Assembly: GCA_905200615.1 (NCBI GenBank)
Contig: CAJKLB010000057.1
Location: 1-10,231, forward strand
DNA: 10,231 nucleotides
DNA from: an uncultured Selenomonadales bacterium
GTDB taxonomy: Bacteria; Bacillota; Clostridia; Christensenellales; QALW01
Direction of reading: 5' to 3'
Each line of letters opens with the position of its first letter. Position 1 is the first letter of the stretch. This document shows positions 1 to 6,008 of the stretch, one piece after another. A model generated the notes under the pieces. It had not been told where the DNA came from, did not search any database, and was given only the letters and a program-made list of their open reading frames with translations. Both the position numbers and the translations under genes were made by a program.

Positions 1-34
1 CGATTTTCTCATAAGGAGTATTATCAGAACTCGG

Positions 35-114
35 CTGTTTAACGATTACCCCGGTAGTTTAACGAATACTCCAGTAATTCAACGATTACCCCAGCTGTTT
101 AACGATTACAACGG
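35..114. repeat. Four tandem 20-bp repeats, possible IS21-type element end
   Basis: Four head-to-tail copies of a 20-bp unit lie at 35-54, 55-74, 75-94 and 95-114, with core GTTTAACGATTACCCCAG; copies 1 and 4 are closest and copies 2 and 3 carry several substitutions. The period is not a multiple of three and no spacers separate the copies. Read from the right on the minus strand, the array begins TGCCGTTGTAATCG, so the element end would fall at the CA at 115-116. IS21-family elements are known to have TG...CA ends with several internal copies of a short transposase-binding repeat, so this could be the right end of such an element whose istA/istB genes lie left of the window. The repeat is directly seen; the IS21 assignment is inference, since no transposase gene is visible. 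Confidence 0.7.
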
Positions 115-147
115 CATGGAAGCCCGCAAACCCTCCAAAACGCACAA

Positions 148-180
148 AACCCCGTTGCAGAATTGCTCTGCAGCGGGGTT
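148..180 (-). terminator. Hairpin, probable minus-strand intrinsic terminator
   Basis: Arms at 148-160 and 168-180 (AACCCCGTTGCAG / CTGCAGCGGGGTT) form a 13-bp stem with a single G-T wobble and a 7-nt loop. On the minus strand the stem is followed by TTTTGTGCG; on the plus strand there is no T-run. It would therefore stop transcription coming from the right, although no minus-strand gene is visible there. A weaker 7-bp stem (200-206 with 223-229) follows. This could also be structure belonging to the mobile-element end. Confidence 0.45.
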
Positions 181-238
181 CACTTATGCGCTGAAACAGC
201 CGAAAAGCCTTATTTCAAGCGGTTTTCGGGCATAGAAA

Positions 239-275
239 AATGCCACCGTAATTCTATCAAAATTACGGTGGCATT
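239..275 (-). terminator. Perfect 15-bp inverted repeat with minus-strand T-run
   Basis: Arms at 239-253 and 261-275 (AATGCCACCGTAATT / AATTACGGTGGCATT) are perfectly complementary with a 7-nt loop. On the minus strand the stem runs straight into a T-run (GGCATTTTTC), the form of an intrinsic terminator; the plus strand has none. The right arm ends one base before the ATG at 276 of the truncated GH94 gene, so the hairpin marks the breakpoint between foreign and gene sequence. It may instead be the end of a small mobile or rearranged segment. Confidence 0.5.
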
Positions 276-2162
276 ATGGTAGAGTGTGAGGATATCAAAG
301 ACCGGGATATCGATGCATTTTATTATTGTGATCCTGTTATGGGCAGCAATAAGGCTGAATCCTATAAATATTTAAGAGCAGAGGAACTCTATGGCATGCT
401 GTGCGTACAGCGGGAGAACGGATATTTCTTTATCTATTCGGAAGATGCCGTATATAACAGCGATAAAAGCGCATTCTTCGGCGGAAGAAACTTGAAAAGA
501 CCTCAAGCGGTTCAAGAAGGGGAGTTTTGTGCCGGATGCCAGGATGAAGCGGTACTCTGTCTCAAACGTCCGGCAAAGACGCGTTTTGCGATTTTCTGCG
601 GATATGCGGCCGATAAAGGGGAATTAGCAACGCTGGCTGAAATCATAAAGGATGCCGATCCCCAAGTCTGGTTGGAGGATGTGAAGCATGAATGGGAAAC
701 CCGGATTCAAGCAATTCAGATTAAAACACCCGACAGAAAGCTGGATATTCTGTTTAATCATTGGCTGTACTATCAAACAATGACTTCCCGTTTGCTTGCA
801 AGGTGCGGATTTTATCAGGCCGGCGGTGCTTATGGATTCCGCGATCAGCTGCAAGACTGTCTGGCCTTGCTCATCAGCGATCCGGATTTTGTACGGAGAC
901 ATTTGCTTTTGTGTGCCGCCCATCAGTTTAAAGAGGGTGATGTACAGCATTGGTGGCATCCGCCTTATGCCGGCGTACGCACTACCGTCAGCGACGATCT
1001 TTTGTTTTTACCTTTTGTTGCCGCCAGATATTTTGAGGTTACCGGCGACAAAGAACTGTTTGACCAGATTGTTCCCTATCTGGAAGGACACAGCCTGAAC
1101 GGTCGGCATGATCTGTATGAAAACGCATGGCCCTCAAAGGAAAGTTCTTCTTTTTATGAACACTGTATGCGTACGCTTCGTTTGGTAATCAAGCGCAGCG
1201 GCAGGCATAATCTTCCCTTAATGCTCGGGGGAGATTGGAATGACGGTATGAACGGTATCGGCAAGGAAGGAAAGGGAGAAAGTGTATGGCTGGGATGGTT
1301 CCTGTACTCGGTAATCAGCCGATTCCTGCCTATTTGCCGTTTGTATAACGCTGAGGATGAGCAGATGCTTAAAGAACACGCCAAAAAACTTGTCGATGCC
1401 TTAAATACCGTTTGCTGGGATGGCCAGTGGTATCGGCGTGCTTTTGACGACGAGGGAAAGATCATCGGCGCCAGTGACGCGTCCTGCTGCCGTATTGACG
1501 CGATTTCTCAGGCATGGGCAGTCCTTTCCGGTGCGGGGAAGCCGGATAAATGCAAAATCGCTCTTGATTCGTTGGATCGGCTTTTAATTGATAAGGAAAA
1601 CGGAATTGTAAAACTGCTTACGCCTCCGTTTACAAAGGAATCCGGCGCAGGGTATATTGGAGAATATCTTTCCGGCGTTCGGGAAAACGGAGGACAGTAC
1701 ACTCACGGTGCGATTTGGACGGCTTCCGCTTTTGCCCAGATTGGGGAAGGAGATAAATGTGCGGAAATATTGGATATTATAAATCCTATCAGTCATACCA
1801 TGACCAAGGCTGCCGCATCAAAATATATGCTGGAGCCCTATAGTGTGCCTGCTGATATCTATGCGAATGAGGAAAACACCGGGCGCGGGGGATGGAGTTG
1901 GTATACCGCCTCTTCCGGATTGTATTTTACGTCAGTACTGCATGATTTGTTGGGCATTCATGTGGAAAACGGTAAAGTAACGGTGGATCCGAATATTCCG
2001 CCGCATTGGCAGGAATATTCGGTGGACATTCACACGGATCGATTGACTTGCTGCGTAAAAGTTTTCAATCCTGACGGCCGCGGCGACGGCGTACGAAGCA
2101 TCACTGCTGCAGAGAAAGAAGGTGTGTTTGGCTCCGGCAGTGAAATCCGCGTGGTTATGTAG
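276..2162 (+). CDS. 5'-truncated GH94 phosphorylase / cyclic beta-1,2-glucan synthase C-terminal region
   Basis: This 628-residue frame matches the C-terminal part of the GH94 family, closest in feel to the phosphorylase end of cyclic beta-1,2-glucan synthases (GT84-GH94, normally well over 2,000 residues); cellobiose-phosphorylase-type GH94 enzymes run to about 800. Residues 1-140 are only the tail of the beta-sandwich domain (NSDKSAFFGG at 61-70). The (alpha/alpha)6 barrel follows: KTPDRKLD at 150-157, YQAGGAYGFRDQLQD at 180-194, EGDVQHWWHPP at 220-230, GVRTTVSDDLL at 233-243, and the catalytic motif GGDWNDGMN at 318-326 with the general-acid Asp. GGQYTHGAIW at 472-481 and GRGGWSWYTASSG at 536-548 finish the barrel. 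The start is doubtful: the in-frame stop at 249-251 lies inside the preceding hairpin and there is no Shine-Dalgarno sequence before ATG 276 or the next ATG at 339. It is probably a decapitated gene; the intact active site makes recent truncation likely, and enzyme activity is doubtful. Confidence 0.85.
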   Translation: MVECEDIKDRDIDAFYYCDPVMGSNKAESYKYLRAEELYGMLCVQRENGYFFIYSEDAVYNSDKSAFFGGRNLKRPQAVQEGEFCAGCQDEAVLCLKRPAKTRFAIFCGYAADKGELATLAEIIKDADPQVWLEDVKHEWETRIQAIQIKTPDRKLDILFNHWLYYQTMTSRLLARCGFYQAGGAYGFRDQLQDCLALLISDPDFVRRHLLLCAAHQFKEGDVQHWWHPPYAGVRTTVSDDLLFLPFVAARYFEVTGDKELFDQIVPYLEGHSLNGRHDLYENAWPSKESSSFYEHCMRTLRLVIKRSGRHNLPLMLGGDWNDGMNGIGKEGKGESVWLGWFLYSVISRFLPICRLYNAEDEQMLKEHAKKLVDALNTVCWDGQWYRRAFDDEGKIIGASDASCCRIDAISQAWAVLSGAGKPDKCKIALDSLDRLLIDKENGIVKLLTPPFTKESGAGYIGEYLSGVRENGGQYTHGAIWTASAFAQIGEGDKCAEILDIINPISHTMTKAAASKYMLEPYSVPADIYANEENTGRGGWSWYTASSGLYFTSVLHDLLGIHVENGKVTVDPNIPPHWQEYSVDIHTDRLTCCVKVFNPDGRGDGVRSITAAEKEGVFGSGSEIRVVM

Positions 2163-2172
2163 GTGCGCTTTT

Positions 2173-2219
2173 AAAAGTCTTTTCGGAATCGGATTCTCCG
2201 GGGCCGGAAGACTTTTTTT
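2173..2219 (+). terminator. Intrinsic terminator after the GH94 gene
   Basis: Arms AAAAGTCTT (2173-2181) and AAGACTTTT (2208-2216) enclose a GC-rich loop that contains further self-complementary sequence, and a run of seven T (2213-2219) follows. It begins 11 bases after the GH94 stop codon and separates that gene from the next promoter. Confidence 0.8.
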
Positions 2220-2247
2220 CTTAAAAAAAGAGAAATGTGTTATTCTG

Positions 2248-2276
2248 TTGACTTTTTACAGTGAAATCAATATAAT
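2248..2276 (+). promoter_or_regulatory. Sigma-A promoter of the ygiQ-era-yqzL-recO operon
   Basis: TTGACT (2248-2253) and TATAAT (2271-2276) are separated by exactly 17 bases, a near-perfect housekeeping promoter. It lies after the GH94 terminator and about 30 bases before the first gene. A second TATAAT-like stretch (2282-2287) adds local AT richness. No operator palindrome is obvious, which suits constitutive expression. Confidence 0.85.
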
Positions 2277-2305
2277 ATTTTTATAATATTAAAAAGGATT
2301 TTACA

Positions 2306-4126
2306 ATGCAGTATCATGATTTTTTACCTGTGAGCAGACAGGAATGTGAGGCACTTGGTTGGGAAAAACCGGATTTTGTATACGTGATCGGCGATGCGTA
2401 TGTGGATCATCCGAGTTTTGGACCGGCAATTATTTCGCGGGTGCTGCAAAGTCATGGCTATAAGGTGGCTATTTTAGCGCAACCGGATTGGCATGATATT
2501 TCACGTTTTAAAGAATTCGGCAGGCCTCGGTTGGGCTTTTTAGTCAGTTCAGGAAATATTGACCCCATGGTCAATCATTATACGGCTTCTCATAAAAGGC
2601 GCAGCAGCGATGCGTATTCTCCCGGAGGTAAGGCAGGTCTGCGTCCGGATCGAGCGGATATTGTTTATTGTAATTGTATCCGCCAGGCATATAAGAATAT
2701 TGCCATTGTTATTGGCGGGGTAGAGGCCAGCCTGCGGCGATTTGCGCATTATGACTGTTGGGATGATAAAGTGCGTGCTTCTATTTTAGTGGACAGCGGT
2801 GCGGACCTTTTGCTTTACGGCATGGGAGAAAAATCCATTGTGCAAATGGCCGATGCATTGGACGGCGGATTGAATATTCAAGACGTTACTTATATAAACG
2901 GTTCCGCTTATTTAACGGAAACACCGCAGAATGTATATAACGCATTAGAGATTGAAAGTTTTGAAGAGGTAAAAAGTAATAAAGAGAGCTATTGCCGTGC
3001 CTTTATGACGCAGATGAAAAATCAGAATCATCTTTCGGGCAAGACCCTGCTGCAAAAACACGGAAAAAGCTATGTCGCGGTGAATCCACCGGCAGAGCCG
3101 CTGACGCAGCGGGAGCTGGACGAAGTGTACGCTCTTCCTTATACGCGCCGGCCGCATCCGATGTATGACGCGTTAGGGGGAGTTCCTGCCATTCAAGAGG
3201 TAGAGTTTTCTATTACGGCCAATCGCGGGTGTGCCGGAGCCTGTTCCTTTTGCGCCATTACGTTTCATCAGGGAAGAGTGCTGCAAAGCCGCAGTGAGAA
3301 ATCAGTAATCGATGAGGCAAGGCTTCTGACTTCTCTGTCCGGCTTTAAGGGATATATTCATGATGTGGGCGGCCCTACCGCCAATTTCTACGGCGGCGGG
3401 TGTGAAAAGCAGAAAAAAGAAGGGGCCTGCAGTTCACGGCAATGTTTGTATCCGAAAATCTGTCCGGCTTTTCAGCCAAACCATGAAAAATATATGCATT
3501 TGCTGGAAAAATTGCGTCAACTCCCGAAGGTAAAAAAGGTGTTTATTCGTTCGGGACTCCGGTTCGATTGCATGCTGGCGGATCAAAAACACGGACGGCA
3601 GTTTTTACGTCAGCTTTGCGAGTATCACGTTTCCGGCCAGCTGAAGGTGGCACCGGAGCATATTTCCGATAAAGTGCTTTCGCTTATGGGAAAGCCGGGA
3701 GAAAAAGTTTATCGGGAGTTTTGCCGGCAATACGCGCAAATGAATCAAAAGATAGGGAAAGAACAGTATTTGGTGCCGTATTTGATTTCCGGGCATCCCG
3801 GCAGTGATCTGGGGGAAGCCATTAAGTTGGCCGAATATTTGCGGGATCATCACCTGAATCCCGAACAGGTTCAGGAGTTTTATCCTACACCCGGTACGCT
3901 TTCTACCTGTATGTATTATACCGAAATGGATCCTCGAACCATGCAAAAGGTGTATGTTGCCAAAACAATACGGGAAAAAAAGATGCAGCGTGCCTTGCTG
4001 CAGTATAAAAAACCTCAAAATTATGAGACGGTTAAACAGGCACTGCTTCAGGCAGGCCGCGCGGATTTGATCGGATTCGGCCCCAAGTGCTTGATTCGGC
4101 CGCGAAAAAAAGGAGACAATAAATGA
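2306..4126 (+). CDS. YgiQ-family (UPF0313) radical SAM protein
   Basis: A 606-residue protein of the YgiQ family, radical S-adenosylmethionine enzymes found in many bacteria whose reaction is not established. The N-terminal YgiQ domain is recognisable (VIGDAYVDHPSFGPA at 27-41, GGVEASLRRFAHYDCW at 137-152). The radical SAM core carries the CxxxCxxC cluster motif as Cys309, Cys313 and Cys316 in the context RGCAGACSFC; these would hold a [4Fe-4S] cluster that cleaves SAM. A second cysteine-rich stretch follows soon after (GGCEKQKKEGACSSRQC). The C-terminus (FYPTPGT, then FGPKCLIRPR) fits the family's terminal domain. The start is supported by AAGGA at 2294-2298, seven bases before ATG. It is the first gene of the operon and overlaps era by four bases. 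Length is within the usual Firmicute range. The family is sure; the substrate is unknown. Confidence 0.93.
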   Translation: MQYHDFLPVSRQECEALGWEKPDFVYVIGDAYVDHPSFGPAIISRVLQSHGYKVAILAQPDWHDISRFKEFGRPRLGFLVSSGNIDPMVNHYTASHKRRSSDAYSPGGKAGLRPDRADIVYCNCIRQAYKNIAIVIGGVEASLRRFAHYDCWDDKVRASILVDSGADLLLYGMGEKSIVQMADALDGGLNIQDVTYINGSAYLTETPQNVYNALEIESFEEVKSNKESYCRAFMTQMKNQNHLSGKTLLQKHGKSYVAVNPPAEPLTQRELDEVYALPYTRRPHPMYDALGGVPAIQEVEFSITANRGCAGACSFCAITFHQGRVLQSRSEKSVIDEARLLTSLSGFKGYIHDVGGPTANFYGGGCEKQKKEGACSSRQCLYPKICPAFQPNHEKYMHLLEKLRQLPKVKKVFIRSGLRFDCMLADQKHGRQFLRQLCEYHVSGQLKVAPEHISDKVLSLMGKPGEKVYREFCRQYAQMNQKIGKEQYLVPYLISGHPGSDLGEAIKLAEYLRDHHLNPEQVQEFYPTPGTLSTCMYYTEMDPRTMQKVYVAKTIREKKMQRALLQYKKPQNYETVKQALLQAGRADLIGFGPKCLIRPRKKGDNK

Positions 4127-5007
4127 CAGATTTTAAATCCGGTTTTTGCGTTTTATGCGGCAGACCCAACGTAGGAAAATCAACACTAATGAATTATTTT
4201 GTGGGACAGAAGATTGCCATTGTATCTCCGAAGGCGCAAACAACGCGGAACTGTATTCGCGGTATTTTAACACAGCCGGAATATCAAATTGTTTTTTTGG
4301 ATACACCGGGAATCCATAAACCGAAATGTAAATTGAATGAATATATGGTAAAAGCCCAGAAGGAAGCCGCTGTGGGCGCGGATTTTACGGCTGTGATGCT
4401 GGATGCCGGGCAGCCCATAGGAAGCACGGATGAACACATTATACGGGAATATGCCTCTTTTGGTGCGCCATGCGCGATTGTGTTGAATAAAATAGACTGC
4501 GTTCCCAAAGAAAAAGTATTGGAACATTTAACCAAGTTAGCGGTTTATAATTTGCCCGTTCTTCCGGTTTCCGCGATAACGGGAGAGGGGTGCCAAGAAC
4601 TTTTAAAGGTCATTACCCAGCACTTGCCCAAAGGACCAAAGTATTTTCCCGAAGATATGGTTTGTGATTTTCCCGAACGTTTTTTGGCAGCCGAAATCAT
4701 CCGTGAAAAGGCTCTTTTGCTGTTGAATGAAGAAATTCCTCACGGCATCGGAGTGTCCGTTACGCAAATGAGGGAACAGCAAAACGGAAATATTCATATT
4801 AGCGCGGATATCGTTTGTGAACGGGAATCACATAAAGGTATTGTGATCGGGAAAGGCGGCAGTATGCTCAAAACGATCGGCATGCAGGCGCGTCAGGAGT
4901 TAGAAGCTCTTTTGGACGCAAAAATTTATTTAGAATTGTTTGTAAAAGTGCGGAAAAATTGGAGAAATTCCGGCGCCGTTTTAAAAGAATTGGGATACGG
5001 TGAATAA
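4123..5007 (+). CDS. era: GTPase Era
   Basis: Era is a GTPase that binds the 3' end of 16S rRNA and helps mature the 30S ribosomal subunit; it links ribosome assembly to growth. All family motifs are present in this 294-residue protein: P-loop GRPNVGKS (13-20), G2 region SPKAQTTR (35-42), DTPG (60-63), NKID (122-125), SAI (150-152), and a C-terminal KH RNA-binding domain with the GKGG loop at 243-246. Length is typical of the family. The start is fixed by AAGGAG at 4110-4115 and by an ATGA overlap with the ygiQ stop, implying translational coupling. In Bacillus and many relatives era follows ybeY-dgkA(-cdd); here it follows a YgiQ gene instead, while the downstream yqzL-like-recO order is conserved. 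Confidence 0.98.
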   Translation: MTDFKSGFCVLCGRPNVGKSTLMNYFVGQKIAIVSPKAQTTRNCIRGILTQPEYQIVFLDTPGIHKPKCKLNEYMVKAQKEAAVGADFTAVMLDAGQPIGSTDEHIIREYASFGAPCAIVLNKIDCVPKEKVLEHLTKLAVYNLPVLPVSAITGEGCQELLKVITQHLPKGPKYFPEDMVCDFPERFLAAEIIREKALLLLNEEIPHGIGVSVTQMREQQNGNIHISADIVCERESHKGIVIGKGGSMLKTIGMQARQELEALLDAKIYLELFVKVRKNWRNSGAVLKELGYGE

Positions 5008-5059
5008 TACGATGAAAACTGCACAACAATAATAATAGAACAAAGAAAGCGGTGATCGT

Positions 5060-5176
5060 ATGAGCGAAGAGTTAGACCGGGCATTGATGAAAATGTTTTT
5101 AAAAACAGGGGATCCGTTTTATTACACGGCCCGCGGTATTTTAAAGGAACGGGAAGAAAATTGGGAGAAGCAGTAA
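5060..5176 (+). CDS. yqzL: YqzL-like small protein
   Basis: A 38-codon frame with ATG at 5060 and TAA at 5174-5176, preceded by AAGCGGTGAT as a plausible ribosome binding site. The protein contains MFLKTGDPFYYTARG, which fits the short YqzL pattern (an aromatic or hydrophobic residue, then F..TG....Y) of the roughly 45-residue Firmicute proteins encoded between era and recO. Function is not known. No signal peptide or membrane segment is seen; the C-terminus is highly charged (KEREENWEKQ). Its 3' end overlaps the start of recO by 16 bases in another frame, suggesting coupled translation. The call rests on both sequence pattern and position. Confidence 0.8.
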   Translation: MSEELDRALMKMFLKTGDPFYYTARGILKEREENWEKQ

Positions 5177-5904
5177 AGCTGCAGGCAATTGTTTTAAACA
5201 AGACAGATTATAAAGAAAATGATAGAATTCTTACGCTGTTTTCCCCTGAAAAAGGAAAAATAACGGCTTCTGCCAAGGGCGTAAAAAAACCGACATCAAA
5301 GCTTCGTGCAGGCACGGAGCTTTTTGCCTTTGGCGATTACATATTGAGTGAAACACGGGGACGATATATTATTACGGCTTTTGACGGTATCGATAGCTTT
5401 CATGAGTTGAGGGAGGAATTCGACCGTCTTAGCGCCGCTACGCTTTTGCTGAAACTTTGTGATAAATCTTCGGCCGAAAATGAAGCGGCCCCTGAGCTTT
5501 TTATACTATTGCTGCGCTGCTTGGATAAGCTGAGAGATCAAAAGTATTCGGTGGCTGTAGTCTTGTCTGTTTTTTTACTTAAACTGTGCGCTGTTATGGG
5601 ATATATGCCTGCACTTGATTGTTGCAGCCGATGTGGAGAAAAAGAAAATCTTTTTTTTCTGGTGCCGCAAGCCGGCGGAATTTGCTGCAGCCAATGCGCA
5701 GAGGAAAAGCATACTGTGATAACGGGCGGATGCTTGTTTTATATGCGCAAAATTCTTCAGGGAAGTATAAACGACGCTTTTTTGCTTAAACCGAGCTTAA
5801 AGCAGGCCAGAGAACTCTATTTTGCCGTATGTGGTTATGCTTCTTATTTCTTTGAAGGAAAACTGAAGATTATGGATTATCTTTCAAAATATGATTTGCT
5901 GTAA
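5161..5904 (+). CDS. recO: DNA repair protein RecO
   Basis: RecO works in the RecFOR pathway: it binds single-stranded DNA and SSB and, with RecR, loads RecA at gaps. The 247-residue protein has the N-terminal OB fold typical of the family (AIVLNKTDYKENDRILTLFS at 9-28, then GKITASAKGVKKPTSKL at 32-48), followed by the helical domain with a zinc finger of two CxxC pairs (Cys155/Cys158 and Cys176/Cys179). Length is normal. The start is the rare TTG at 5161: it gives a normal family N-terminus and lies inside the end of the yqzL frame; AAGGA at 5144-5148 or the nearer GGGAAG serves as ribosome binding site. It is the last gene of the operon. No clear terminator follows before the ppdK promoter, so some read-through into ppdK is possible. 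Confidence 0.95.
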   Translation: MGEAVKLQAIVLNKTDYKENDRILTLFSPEKGKITASAKGVKKPTSKLRAGTELFAFGDYILSETRGRYIITAFDGIDSFHELREEFDRLSAATLLLKLCDKSSAENEAAPELFILLLRCLDKLRDQKYSVAVVLSVFLLKLCAVMGYMPALDCCSRCGEKENLFFLVPQAGGICCSQCAEEKHTVITGGCLFYMRKILQGSINDAFLLKPSLKQARELYFAVCGYASYFFEGKLKIMDYLSKYDLL

Positions 5905-5911
5905 AAAACGG

Positions 5912-5940
5912 TTGCCAATAATTGCATTCTATCTTATAAT
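5912..5940 (+). promoter_or_regulatory. Sigma-A promoter of ppdK
   Basis: TTGCCA (5912-5917) and a perfect TATAAT (5935-5940) are separated by 17 bases. It starts eight bases after the recO stop codon. The predicted start point near 5947 gives a leader of about 60 bases before ppdK. Confidence 0.75.
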
Positions 5941-5973
5941 ACTGAAGGTATGTAAAGCATGTCTATGAAAGAA

Positions 5974-5996
5974 CGAGCAAAGAAGCTCGCATTTTT
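5974..5996 (+). other. Short leader hairpin before the ppdK RBS
   Basis: CGAGC (5974-5978) pairs with GCTCG (5985-5989) around a 6-nt loop, followed by CATTTTT and directly by AGGAGG (5997-6002). The layout resembles a very weak terminator or attenuator, or a stem that holds the ribosome binding site open. A 5-bp stem with five T is below what I would call a functional terminator. Confidence 0.3.
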
Positions 5997-6008
5997 AGGA
6001 GGAAAAAT

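Noticed and set aside
35..114. CRISPR array
   Set aside because: Units are only 20 bp, directly adjacent without unique spacers, and no cas gene is present.
2..235. Open frame running in from the left edge to a TAG at 233-235
   Set aside because: It crosses a 20-bp non-triplet repeat array and two hairpins, the translation resembles no known protein, and repeat copies are read in different frames; chance openness is more likely.
3605..4018. 137-residue antisense frame inside the YgiQ gene
   Set aside because: Shadow of a conserved gene; no RBS, promoter or family match.
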